A stretch of 64,000 nt of DNA, taken from assembly GCA_004322215.1 (NCBI GenBank), contig SCSM01000024.1:1-64000 (forward strand), in the 5' to 3' direction. How positions within the stretch are numbered: the stretch's first letter is position 1; each line of letters begins with the position of its first letter. Under the pieces are notes generated by a model. That model made no database searches. It was not told the origin of the DNA and saw only the letters and a list, made by a program, of their open reading frames with translations. The DNA comes from Bacteroidota bacterium. Lineage in GTDB: Bacteria; Bacteroidota; Ignavibacteria; Kapaibacteriales; UBA2268. The position numbers and the translations under genes were made by a program. Shown piece by piece: positions 43,960-53,723 of this stretch.

Positions 43960-46257
43960 TTAAATATTATCTGTTATTCTTTTCTCTCTCGCTTGATTTA
44001 AACCTTTCATAACAATTTCTTCCGGTATGACTATGTCAAAACCGGAGTGAGGCACACCTTTCTTGACATTCAATCTATTTAATACCTCAAGAAAAAGTTG
44101 TTCTGCTTCCTCGAACCTTCCCAGATAAAGCAAAGCATAAGCTTTGAGATGTAAGGCATAAACCTGACCGGGTGCTTTTTCTAAGGATTTTTCTGTCCAG
44201 TATAAACACTCGTCAAAATTCTTTTTATTACCGACAAGTTGTGCGAGTGTCGAAGTTGCACTTGCATAAACAGAATCGGAAAGATTGCCAAGTTGAAGCG
44301 AAAACCTGATTGTTTTTTCTGCCTCATCAATCAATTTCATTTGAGCAAGCGTTTGTCCGAGTTGATACCATGCATAAGCATTCAATGGCTCTTCCTGGAC
44401 ATGCTGTATCAGCATTTTGTAATTCCTGTTCACCTTGGCTTCCATAACTTCTCTCGATTGATTATAACCGAGATGTTCTATTACTAAGTCTGAAAAAAGG
44501 ATTGACTTGCCAAGAGCAAAAATCGAAGGAGTGATTTGCTCATGTACTCTGCCCTGGAAAGAAATTTTCGGAATTCCGTAATTCCTGAATATTCTCGGAT
44601 ATCCACCACGATGTCTTTCAGTCGAACCGTTCAACTGGTAATGGTCGCTCTCGATTGTACAAATGAATCCACCTATTTCATCAGATGCATTCATCAGTAT
44701 ATTTCGAATATTATTCTTTGAATTAATATCCAGTCTTTCGTCAGCATCGAGATAAAGAATCCACTCACCCGTTGAATTTTTCAATGCTTCATTCCTTGCC
44801 GCGGCAAAATCATCAATCCATTCGAAATCATATATTTTTGCTTTGTATTTTTTTGCAATTTCCTTTGTCCTGTCGGTTGAACCAGTATCAACAATAACAA
44901 TTTCATCAACAACATCTCTTACACTTTCGAGGCATCCGGGCAATGTTCCTTCTTCATTTTTAACAATCATACTCAATGTTAGAAACGGTTTATAACCATT
45001 ACCTCCGGTTTTCACTTCACTTGAAGTTTGGATACTCTTAATTTTGCTCAGAGCATTATCTACTTGTTCCAGGTAATTGGTAATTTCTCCCTTATTCGGA
45101 GCAAGCTTTTTCGCTTTCAATAAAAATCCTCTGGCTTCGTCGAATTTTTTCCAGAAAAACGCAACATTTGCCATACCGACAAGGATACCCACGTCATTAT
45201 TATTGATTTTAAAACCCTTCTCAAATTCACTAAATGCGGCATCGAATTGCTTCAAACCAATCAGGCATTTTCCTTTTCTGAAATATAATTGTTCCTTTGG
45301 CAGATGATAATCACCAACGATTTTTGTAGTCAAATCTTCTTTTGTTTCTGCTTCTTCCATGCGTTGATAAGATTCAAGTGCATCAGGATAATTTCCTGTC
45401 TGAGTGTGCGTATCACCAAGTATATAATTAGCAAATGACTGATTCGGCAATATGCTTAATGATTCCTTCGCTCTTGCAATTGCTTTTTCATAATTTTTCA
45501 TCTGAAAAGCAACAACAGCACCGAAATTCAATGCCTGTGGCTTTACAGCACTATTCGGATTAACGATTTCCAGCGTTTTTTGAATATCCTTTTCTGCTTC
45601 TTCAAGCGATTTCAAAGCAAGGAATGTTTTCGCTCTCTGGTAAAGCGAATAAGCATCCTCCGGATTTTTTTCCAGTGATTTATTTAATAGATACAAATTC
45701 CTTTCTTGTTTTTGTCTCATTTGTTCCGAAGAATGTCCATATCCGATATGCTTGAATAACAGGTTTGATTGCTGCAATCTGAAACCTTGCTGAAGCAATG
45801 GTTCCAGCACTTGTTCATGTATTATTCCATGGAATCTGACAGAAGGATGATTTACAAATAATCTCAGCAAACCGGATGAATAAGTGTCAATGCTCCCGTC
45901 TTCCCTTCTCGCTTCAGACACTACGTTAATAATCCAGCCACCAGTAGAGGGACCTTTATTTTCAATAGCTGATTTTAATTCTTCAGGATTCAGAAGTCTT
46001 TCGTCTGCATCAATAACGAGAATAAAATTTTTTGTTGCCGAGTTTAATGCAATATTTCTTGAATAAGAAAAATCATCCTGCCATTCGGTTATTATTACTT
46101 TGCATCCTAACCTATCGGCAATTTCGACTGTCTTGTCTGTTGAACCTGTATCAACGACAATGATTTCATCAGCACAGGATTCGATAGATTTCAGGCAATC
46201 CCGGAGATGCTTTTCTTCATTTTTAGTTATAATGCACGCTGATACGCTAAGTTCCAA
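43960..46257 (-). CDS. double GT2 glycosyltransferase with TPR repeats
   Basis: A 765-residue protein built from two similar halves. Each half starts with a family 2 glycosyltransferase domain: VSACIITKNEEKHLRDCLKS with VVDTGSTDKT and VIDADERLL at about 5-100, and LSMIVKNEEGTLPGCLESV with IVDTGSTDRT and YLDADERLD at about 430-530. Each is followed by TPR repeats (about 195-405 and 610-745). The DxD-like DADE metal motif is intact in both halves. The cytoplasmic enzyme may add two sugars in glycan assembly; acceptor unknown. It is monocistronic and diverges from the first beta-propeller gene. Confidence 0.87.
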   Translation of the reverse strand: MELSVSACIITKNEEKHLRDCLKSIESCADEIIVVDTGSTDKTVEIADRLGCKVIITEWQDDFSYSRNIALNSATKNFILVIDADERLLNPEELKSAIENKGPSTGGWIINVVSEARREDGSIDTYSSGLLRLFVNHPSVRFHGIIHEQVLEPLLQQGFRLQQSNLLFKHIGYGHSSEQMRQKQERNLYLLNKSLEKNPEDAYSLYQRAKTFLALKSLEEAEKDIQKTLEIVNPNSAVKPQALNFGAVVAFQMKNYEKAIARAKESLSILPNQSFANYILGDTHTQTGNYPDALESYQRMEEAETKEDLTTKIVGDYHLPKEQLYFRKGKCLIGLKQFDAAFSEFEKGFKINNNDVGILVGMANVAFFWKKFDEARGFLLKAKKLAPNKGEITNYLEQVDNALSKIKSIQTSSEVKTGGNGYKPFLTLSMIVKNEEGTLPGCLESVRDVVDEIVIVDTGSTDRTKEIAKKYKAKIYDFEWIDDFAAARNEALKNSTGEWILYLDADERLDINSKNNIRNILMNASDEIGGFICTIESDHYQLNGSTERHRGGYPRIFRNYGIPKISFQGRVHEQITPSIFALGKSILFSDLVIEHLGYNQSREVMEAKVNRNYKMLIQHVQEEPLNAYAWYQLGQTLAQMKLIDEAEKTIRFSLQLGNLSDSVYASATSTLAQLVGNKKNFDECLYWTEKSLEKAPGQVYALHLKAYALLYLGRFEEAEQLFLEVLNRLNVKKGVPHSGFDIVIPEEIVMKGLNQAREKRITDNI

Positions 46258-46419
46258 TTTAATCCCTTAATTAATAAATAAATCGCATTAAATTAATCAA
46301 AAATTATGCTATAAATTAATATGTTTAAAATTTTTTGTAAATCAACGGATATTGTATAATTTGTAAGTTTGAAAAATATTTAGTATCAATGTTATTGGTA
46401 TAAAATCGGAGACATAAAA

Positions 46420-49400
46420 ATGAATAAATATTCGTTACTATTTACCGGCTTAATTTTAACCGGTGTATTCTTCTTAACATACACCGGCTCTTACTCTGAA
46501 GACATTCAAAAATCCTGGTATTCGGGATTTGAAAACACTCAAAAAAATAATTTTTTTGAGTTACAGAAAAATTTCAATGAATATTGGAAAGATAAAACTC
46601 CTGCAAAAGGAAGCGGCTGGAAAGTATTTAAAAGATGGGAATATTTTTGGGAACAACGGCTCGACTCAACTGCTAAACCTCCTGATATGGTTAAAATTTA
46701 CCAAAATTGGAATAATTACCTGGCTAAAAATAAGCATAAAGAAACTTTACAGGCATCAAATTTTAAATGGACATTTTTGGGACCTTCCTCGCCACCTTTT
46801 AAAAGTAATAACCAGGACCCGGCAGGTGTCGGAATCGGAAGAATGAATTGTATAACCTTCGACCCGGTAAATCCCAACATATTATGGGCAGGTGCTGCTT
46901 ATGGCGGTGTGTGGAAATCTACTAACAGCGGTTCCTCCTGGCGTACATTCCCCTTCACGGAATTTATGTCAATCGGTATAACTGACATTGCCGTTTCTCC
47001 TGCTAATCCTAATATTGTGTATGTTGCTACCGGTGATGCAGATGGTTCACTTAGTGGCAGTGCATGTTATAGTATAGGCGTTCTAAAGACGATTGATAGT
47101 GGTAATACCTGGACAACAACCGGATTGCAAAGCCAGATTCAAAATGGTGTAATCATCAATAGGTTGATTATTCACCCCACTCAACCGGATACCCTGTTTG
47201 CAGCAACAACCGGCGGACTATATGCAAGCTATGATGGAGGAACAAATTGGTTCCAAATGATTAATGCATATTTCAGGGATTTGGAATTCAAACCGGATAA
47301 CCCGAATATCATCTTTGCAGCGGGAGTTGTCACAGGTCAAAACAATCAATTGCTTTACACAGTAGTAAAAATTGACCTGGTTGCAAGCCAATATAGTTAT
47401 AATTTTTCATTCCCGGCAAATGAAGTACTGAGAATGGCAATTGCTGTCTCTCCTGCCAATCCGAATTATATTTATGCATTAAGCACAGCGTCGGACCTCG
47501 GTTTTCATTCTGTTGTAAAATCTACTGATGGAGGTACTACATGGAATATTGTTGCCCAAAGGAGCAATTCTCCGAATTACCTTCATGAAAACTGGGCTGG
47601 GACAGGAAACGGAGGACAGGGACATTATGACCTTGCCATCGAAGTGTCAAAAACAAATGCAAATGAAGTTTATATTGGCGGTGTAAATATCTGGAAATCA
47701 ACAGATGGAGGAGTTACCTGGTCGCTCAATGCAGAATGGACAGGAATGCATTCTGTCCCATGGATTCATGCCGACCAGCACGACCTGGAATTCTCTCCTA
47801 CAGGTGAACTTTTCTCAGCGAATGACGGTGGGATTACAAAATCAACAAATGGCGGTTTAACCTGGTCTGAATTAAATAACGGTTTGGCGGTAACTGAATT
47901 TTACAGGTTAAGTTCCGCCCCTTCAACGCAAGGAATTGTATATTGCGGGAGTCAGGATAACGGTACACACAGGTTATTAGCACGTGAATGGAAAAACGTT
48001 CTTGGCGGTGATGGCATGGAATGTCTCGTTGACCCTAATAACCCTGATTTTGTTTATACATCGCTTTATTACGGTGATTTTCATAGATCAACTAACGGTG
48101 GAAATTCTTTCGCACCAATGCTAAGTATGACAACCACAAATGAGCAAGCCGGATGGGTAACTCCATTGGTAATGGACACTAAATTCCCGGCTGTTCTTTA
48201 TGCAGGTTATCAAAACGTATGGAAAACCACTAACAGGGGTTTATCATGGAACAGATTGGGCGCAATTGATTCGACCGGTATTATCAGGGCAATTGCAATT
48301 GCTCCATCAGATAATAATACTATTTATGTTTCTAAACAGGGTGGCATTTGGGTTTCAACTAATGCCGGGCAGACATGGGAAAGAATAATAACAGGTGGAA
48401 TTATTACAGGAATTGCAGTTTCTCCGACAAATCCGAAGAAATTCTGGTTTTCTAATTCCGGCTATGGCGACAGTTTAAAAGTATATGAAATGGATGTGAA
48501 CAACTTAACGAATATATCCGGCTCTCTACCTAATGTACCTGTCAATTGTATCATTTATCAAAATAATTCTCCAGATAGATTATATATTGGTACAGATGTC
48601 GGAGTTTTCTATCGTGATAATAGATTTAGTGACTGGCAATTATTCCAGAACGGCTTGCCAAATGTTGTTATTAGCGAACTGGACATTCATTATGCTTCCA
48701 AAAAAATCAGGGCTGCTACTTATGGCAGGGGGCTTTGGGAAAATGACCTGATTGAATGTAATGCTCCTCTTCCGAAGATTAATTCAGCAAAAAAAGATAT
48801 ATGTCGAGGTGATAGTGTTAAACTTGAACTGACTGCTCCATACAAAACTTATGATTGGTCAACAGGTGAAACGACAAACTTTATTTGGATTAAAGATGAA
48901 GGAACTTATACTGTTACTGTAACAGATTCATCTGATTGCACATATACATCAGAACCGGTAAATATAATAGTTCATGAAATTCCCGGCATATCGGTTAAAG
49001 TAACAAATGGCACCACAACCTTCTGCGATGGTGACAGCGTCACATTGCAGGGGAATCCCAATTTCACTTTTTCATCGTGGGTATGGTCAGACGGACAAAC
49101 AGGAAGAAATATAGTTGCAAAAAAATCCGGCTCTTACACAGTTACCGGAACTACATCATATGGCTGCAAAAATACTTCAGCAGCAGTTGATGTTACTGTT
49201 AATCCTGCCCCGGACAAACCGACAATAACCAAGGATGGAAATACTCTGATGTCATCATTAGCACACCGTTATCAATGGTACAGGAATGACACACTGATTG
49301 TATTAGCCACTAATCAGTACTATTTAGCAAAAAAAGATGGCAAATATTCTGTAAAAGTTTTTAATGAATTGGACTGTGGTACAATCTCAGACCAACTGGA

Positions 49401-49683
49401 TGTCATACTCGGAATTGATGATGAATCCGAAAACAATATTGTATTGATTCAGCCAAATCCTACACAAGGATATCTTAACATTATCATTAACGATGAGCCG
49501 GTTTCTAATTGCTCGATTGAAATAACAAATATTCAGGGAGAAAAATTATTTACGATTAATAATATTAAAATTAATGAAAATTACCTGCAGACAATAGATA
49601 TTCATAAATTCCCGACAGGCGTCTATTTTGTTAAAGTGAATCTCGGGAACAAGGTTATTATTAGAAAATTAATTAAGGAATAA
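46420..49683 (+). CDS. giant VPS10-like beta-propeller protein with T9SS sorting domain (copy 1)
   Basis: A 1087-residue secreted protein: signal peptide (hydrophobic 7-24), a short helical region rich in Trp and Lys (residues 40-110, FKRWEYFWEQR), then sortilin/VPS10-type propeller blades, seen as repeated GGVWKSTNSGSSWRTF and VSPANPNIVYVATGD motifs with Asp-box-like SxDGGxTW turns, up to about residue 780. Two Ig/PKD-like domains follow (YDWSTGETTNFIWIKDEGTY), and the last 80 residues are a T9SS type A domain (IQPNPTQGYLNI, ending TGVYFVKVNLG and IIRKLIKE). Likely displayed on the surface; ligand or substrate unknown. Its neighbour is a paralogue. Confidence 0.86.
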   Translation: MNKYSLLFTGLILTGVFFLTYTGSYSEDIQKSWYSGFENTQKNNFFELQKNFNEYWKDKTPAKGSGWKVFKRWEYFWEQRLDSTAKPPDMVKIYQNWNNYLAKNKHKETLQASNFKWTFLGPSSPPFKSNNQDPAGVGIGRMNCITFDPVNPNILWAGAAYGGVWKSTNSGSSWRTFPFTEFMSIGITDIAVSPANPNIVYVATGDADGSLSGSACYSIGVLKTIDSGNTWTTTGLQSQIQNGVIINRLIIHPTQPDTLFAATTGGLYASYDGGTNWFQMINAYFRDLEFKPDNPNIIFAAGVVTGQNNQLLYTVVKIDLVASQYSYNFSFPANEVLRMAIAVSPANPNYIYALSTASDLGFHSVVKSTDGGTTWNIVAQRSNSPNYLHENWAGTGNGGQGHYDLAIEVSKTNANEVYIGGVNIWKSTDGGVTWSLNAEWTGMHSVPWIHADQHDLEFSPTGELFSANDGGITKSTNGGLTWSELNNGLAVTEFYRLSSAPSTQGIVYCGSQDNGTHRLLAREWKNVLGGDGMECLVDPNNPDFVYTSLYYGDFHRSTNGGNSFAPMLSMTTTNEQAGWVTPLVMDTKFPAVLYAGYQNVWKTTNRGLSWNRLGAIDSTGIIRAIAIAPSDNNTIYVSKQGGIWVSTNAGQTWERIITGGIITGIAVSPTNPKKFWFSNSGYGDSLKVYEMDVNNLTNISGSLPNVPVNCIIYQNNSPDRLYIGTDVGVFYRDNRFSDWQLFQNGLPNVVISELDIHYASKKIRAATYGRGLWENDLIECNAPLPKINSAKKDICRGDSVKLELTAPYKTYDWSTGETTNFIWIKDEGTYTVTVTDSSDCTYTSEPVNIIVHEIPGISVKVTNGTTTFCDGDSVTLQGNPNFTFSSWVWSDGQTGRNIVAKKSGSYTVTGTTSYGCKNTSAAVDVTVNPAPDKPTITKDGNTLMSSLAHRYQWYRNDTLIVLATNQYYLAKKDGKYSVKVFNELDCGTISDQLDVILGIDDESENNIVLIQPNPTQGYLNIIINDEPVSNCSIEITNIQGEKLFTINNIKINENYLQTIDIHKFPTGVYFVKVNLGNKVIIRKLIKE

Positions 49684-49748
49684 AATAAATAGTTGATTTA
49701 ATAAATCGTCATATTAATTTGGATTTTTTTATGTTTAGTGGACTTACA

Positions 49749-52700
49749 ATGAAAACCGAAAAAATTATTTTAAAAACGACTCTGATAATTATTTTAATAA
49801 GTTTAATATCAGGAATTTCTTTTGGACAACAGAAATATTTACTTTCAGTTGAAAATTCATCACACCTGAATTTCTACGATATGCAGAAAGCATTTAATAA
49901 TTACTGGGACCAAATCCCTGAATCCGAAAGAAAGGGATGGAAAAACTTTAAACGATGGGAATCTTTCTGGGAAAGAAGAGTTTATCCGACAGGAGAATTT
50001 CCGGATGGTGCCAAAATCCTTAAGGAATGGCAGCAATTTAAGATGAAGAATGAACAAAATTCCACACAATCTGAAGCTCAATGGAATTTGCTTGGACCTG
50101 TATTAAATCCTCAATCAGCCGGTAACACCCGTGACCAGGGATTAGGAAGAATCAACCGTCTCAGATTAGACCCTACAAATGAGAATGTTTTATGGGCTGG
50201 TGCTGCTTCGGGTGGTGTTTGGAAATCGGTTGACGGCGGAAGAAACTGGTTTACATTCCCATTCACACAATTTCTTTCAATCGGTGTTTCTGACATAGCT
50301 ATAGCAGAGAGAAATCCCGACATAGTTTATGTAGCTACCGGCGACTGCGAACCGTCATATTCAAATTATTATTCTATCGGTTTAATAAAAACAACAAACG
50401 GTGGAAAAGACTGGGAGGTTACAAATCTTAAATACTCGACTGACAACGGAAGAAATGTTAACCGTGTTATAGTTCATCCTGATAATCCCAATATTGTCAT
50501 TGTAGGTACAAGCGAGGGAATATACAAATCAACTGATGGAGGTAATACCTGGAGCCAGAAAGAAGGAGGCAAATTCTTTATTGATTTGGAATTCATGCCC
50601 GGCAATCCTGATGTTGTGTATGCTTCGACAAAATCCTGGAGCGGAAATAACTATATTTATAAATCAACTAATAATGGAGATACCTGGAAAGAAATTCGAA
50701 CTTACCAGGGTTCGGTACGTATTGCTTTAGCTGTAACTCCATTTGAGCCGCTATTCGTTTATGCAGTCGTCGCTTCAACAAACCGTGGATTTCAATCACT
50801 CTCGGTTTCTGTTGATGGAGGTGATAATTGGGATATAGTATCCACACCATCAACTTCAAAAAACATACTTGGCTGGGGTGATGGAGGACCGAACGACCAA
50901 GTTGATGGCTCTTACGGACAGGGTGAATATGACCTGTGCATCGCAGTTTCTCCTTCTAACGGTTACGAAGTATATGTAGGTGGCATAAATGTTTGGAAAT
51001 CAGCTGACGGAGGCAATTCATTTACATTAATGACCCATTGGTACGGCGGCTATCAAAAACCGTTCATTCATGCTGATATTCATGACCTTGTTTTTGCAAA
51101 TACAACGAATACACTATATGCAACACATGACGGTGGAATTGATAAAACAACCAATGGAGGATTTAACTGGACAAATATAACTGATGGTATGTCAATATCA
51201 CAATTTTATCGTTTGGGGTGTTCCCAAACAAATCCCGGATTAATAATCGGCGGATGCCAGGACAACGGAACAAGGAGATTGAAAAACGATACCTGGATGG
51301 GTGTTTATGCCGGGGACGGTATGGAAGCAGCCATTGACCCAACCAATGAAAACAGGATGTATGCTTCGACTCAATACGGAGAATTAGCTCGTTCCGGAAA
51401 CGGCGGAAGTAATTTCTCATACATGATAGGTAGAAATGAGACAGGTGCAAGGGGTGACTGGATTACCCCATTTATTATCAATCCTGTTAATACTTCAAAT
51501 TTATATGCTGGCTACAGGGATGTTTGGAAATTAAGCAATTACGGCACTATCAAATCAAAAATTTCAAATTTCGGAAGCAGTCAGAATATACTTTCACTGG
51601 CAATAGCTCCTTCAGACACTAACACTCTGTATGCTGCAACAATCAGCGACCTCCATGTTACCCGTGACGGAGCTCAAACATGGACCAAGAGGTTTTATTC
51701 GGGTGGTCCGATTTCATATATTGCTGTTCACCCTGAAAATGCAAACAGGTTATGGATTACTAAATCCAATTATTCTGCAGGTCAAAAAGTATTTGAATAC
51801 GATGGTTCAAGTTGGAAAAATATTTCTGGAAATTTACCTAATGTTCCTGTAAACTGCATTGTTTACCAAAAAGGTTCGCCGGACCGGCTTTATGTAGGTA
51901 CCGACATCGGAGTATTTTACACCGATTATGGTTCAAGTTACTGGGAACCTTATGGCAGCGGTATGCCAAATGTAATAGTTTATGAACTAGAGATACAAGA
52001 ATCATCTAAAAAATTAAGAGCTGCTACTTTCGGCAGGGGAATATGGGAAACAGATTTGATGGATTGCAATCTACCTCAACCACAGGTTAATGTTATTGGA
52101 GAAACAACTTTCTGCGAAGGCGACAGCGTTCTACTCGAAGCTCCCGATGGCTTGTCGGATTATGTATGGTCAACCGGTGAATCAACAAAAAGGATAAGCA
52201 TTAAACAATCAGGTAATTATACTCTGCTTGTTAATGACCCTAACGGATGCAAGGCAAAATCAAAAGCTGTTGAAATTACAGTTAAAAAAGTTAATGAACT
52301 TAACATTTCACCTTTAGGTAAATACCCGATTTGTGACGGTGATACTGTTCAATTAAGTGCTTCTCTCGGCTTTCAGACATATTTATGGTCAACGGGGGAA
52401 ACCACAAAAAAAATTACGGCGAGAGATACCGGTTTTTATTCTGTAAAAGGTACAACCTCAAGTGGGTGTACCGCTTTTGCTGAATTCAAAGTTGAATTGA
52501 CACCCGCCAAGCCGATTATTACAAGAAACAGGAACACTCTGACTTCGAGTGAAGCTGCGGCTTATCAATGGTATTATAACGGAAATCCGATACCTGATGC
52601 AACGCAGCAAAGTTATGAAATCACACAAGCAGGTATTTATAAAATAATAGTATTCGATAAGGATAGCTGTACGAATGTTTCTGATTCGATTGATGCAATT

Positions 52701-52979
52701 GTCGGTGTAGATGAAATTAAATATTATGATAATTCTGTCATTGTACATCCGAATCCCGGCATGGGCTTGTACAATGTTAATATCTGGCTGCAACAACCAA
52801 ATTCAATTGAAATGAGCTTGACAAACCTGATTGGTGTCGAGGTTTGGTCATATTCGACAGATTATCAGAGCGGAGAGATAATAAAAGAAATAAATATTCA
52901 GAATCTTCCTGATGGTGTATATTATCTGACCGTGAAATTCGGAAGTCAGAGGATTATTCAAAAGATTGTAAAAGAATAA
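49749..52979 (+). CDS. giant VPS10-like beta-propeller protein with T9SS sorting domain (copy 2)
   Basis: About 1076 residues from the ATG at 49749, which starts a proper signal peptide (MKTEKIILKTTLIIILISL); the TTG at 49719 is less likely. Layout is the same as copy 1: Trp-rich helical start (KGWKNFKRWESFWERRV), propeller blades with GGVWKSVDGGRNWFTF and KSTDGGNTW turns, two Ig-like domains (DYVWSTGESTKRISIKQSG), and a T9SS type A domain (VHPNPGMGLYNVN, ending DGVYYLTVKFG and IIQKIVKE). Conserved stretches such as NLPNVPVNCIVYQ near the last blade are nearly identical in both copies. A terminator hairpin follows. Confidence 0.86.
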   Translation: MKTEKIILKTTLIIILISLISGISFGQQKYLLSVENSSHLNFYDMQKAFNNYWDQIPESERKGWKNFKRWESFWERRVYPTGEFPDGAKILKEWQQFKMKNEQNSTQSEAQWNLLGPVLNPQSAGNTRDQGLGRINRLRLDPTNENVLWAGAASGGVWKSVDGGRNWFTFPFTQFLSIGVSDIAIAERNPDIVYVATGDCEPSYSNYYSIGLIKTTNGGKDWEVTNLKYSTDNGRNVNRVIVHPDNPNIVIVGTSEGIYKSTDGGNTWSQKEGGKFFIDLEFMPGNPDVVYASTKSWSGNNYIYKSTNNGDTWKEIRTYQGSVRIALAVTPFEPLFVYAVVASTNRGFQSLSVSVDGGDNWDIVSTPSTSKNILGWGDGGPNDQVDGSYGQGEYDLCIAVSPSNGYEVYVGGINVWKSADGGNSFTLMTHWYGGYQKPFIHADIHDLVFANTTNTLYATHDGGIDKTTNGGFNWTNITDGMSISQFYRLGCSQTNPGLIIGGCQDNGTRRLKNDTWMGVYAGDGMEAAIDPTNENRMYASTQYGELARSGNGGSNFSYMIGRNETGARGDWITPFIINPVNTSNLYAGYRDVWKLSNYGTIKSKISNFGSSQNILSLAIAPSDTNTLYAATISDLHVTRDGAQTWTKRFYSGGPISYIAVHPENANRLWITKSNYSAGQKVFEYDGSSWKNISGNLPNVPVNCIVYQKGSPDRLYVGTDIGVFYTDYGSSYWEPYGSGMPNVIVYELEIQESSKKLRAATFGRGIWETDLMDCNLPQPQVNVIGETTFCEGDSVLLEAPDGLSDYVWSTGESTKRISIKQSGNYTLLVNDPNGCKAKSKAVEITVKKVNELNISPLGKYPICDGDTVQLSASLGFQTYLWSTGETTKKITARDTGFYSVKGTTSSGCTAFAEFKVELTPAKPIITRNRNTLTSSEAAAYQWYYNGNPIPDATQQSYEITQAGIYKIIVFDKDSCTNVSDSIDAIVGVDEIKYYDNSVIVHPNPGMGLYNVNIWLQQPNSIEMSLTNLIGVEVWSYSTDYQSGEIIKEINIQNLPDGVYYLTVKFGSQRIIQKIVKE

Positions 52980-53030
52980 ATTTTAATTAATTGTCTTACT
53001 GAATTTAATTCAGTATCCATTGCTATTATC

Positions 53031-53055
53031 AGTGTCAGGAGTTAATCCTGACACT
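53031..53055 (+). terminator. terminator after the second propeller gene
   Basis: AGTGTCAGGA and TCCTGACACT form a perfect 10-bp stem with a 5-base loop, followed by TTATTAT. It lies 52 bases after the stop codon. Confidence 0.82.
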
Positions 53056-53120
53056 TTATTATAAACTGAATTGATTCAGTAACAAGTTCTGAAAATAATC
53101 ATTAAAAATTGTATGAATTT

Positions 53121-53720
53121 ATGATTGGGCAGCTTAACGGTACACTGATACATAAAACTTCAACTGAAATAATAATTGACTGCGGAGGAGTCGGCTACTC
53201 TGCTTTTGTATCCGTTAATACTTCCGAATCGCTACCTGAAGTCGGTATCAATGTCAAAGTGGTTACAATTCTGATTCCGAAAGAAGATTCTCTCAATCTT
53301 TATGCTTTCGCAGATGAATCCGAAAGAGAAACATTCAAAATGCTTATTTCCATATCCGGCATAGGACCAAAAATTGCACTCGGCATATTATCATCTGTTA
53401 CAGTAGATGATTTGCAGTCAATTATCATTTCAGGGAATCTTCATTCATTGCAAAAGCTACCGGGCATAGGCAAAAAAACTGCGGAAAGATTACTCCTGGA
53501 ACTTCGCGATAAAATAACAAAAATCGTCCCCGCAGGAGTTTCAGATGTTCAGGTCAAATACTCCCTCATAGTCCAGGAAGCTTTGTCTGCACTCGTTACA
53601 TTGGGCTATTCACGGCTTATAGCCGACAAAGCAATCAAATCAGCTTTGAATGAACTCAGCACCGACAAGCTGACAGCAGAGCAATTAATTAAATCAGCTT
53701 TAAAACACGCTATGAGTTGA
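53121..53720 (+). CDS. ruvA: Holliday junction branch migration protein RuvA
   Basis: About 199 residues from the ATG at 53121 (family start MIGQLNGTLIHK); the TTG at 53109 is not conserved. Domain I is an OB fold (DCGGVGYSAFVS), domain II has two helix-hairpin-helix motifs (SISGIGPKIALGIL and KLPGIGKKTAERLLLEL), and domain III (LSALVTLGYSRLIADKAIKS) contacts RuvB. It holds Holliday junctions for the RuvB motor. Neither ruvB nor ruvC is nearby. The HisA-like gene begins 3 bases after it. Confidence 0.95.
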   Translation: MIGQLNGTLIHKTSTEIIIDCGGVGYSAFVSVNTSESLPEVGINVKVVTILIPKEDSLNLYAFADESERETFKMLISISGIGPKIALGILSSVTVDDLQSIIISGNLHSLQKLPGIGKKTAERLLLELRDKITKIVPAGVSDVQVKYSLIVQEALSALVTLGYSRLIADKAIKSALNELSTDKLTAEQLIKSALKHAMS

Positions 53721-53723
53721 TTT

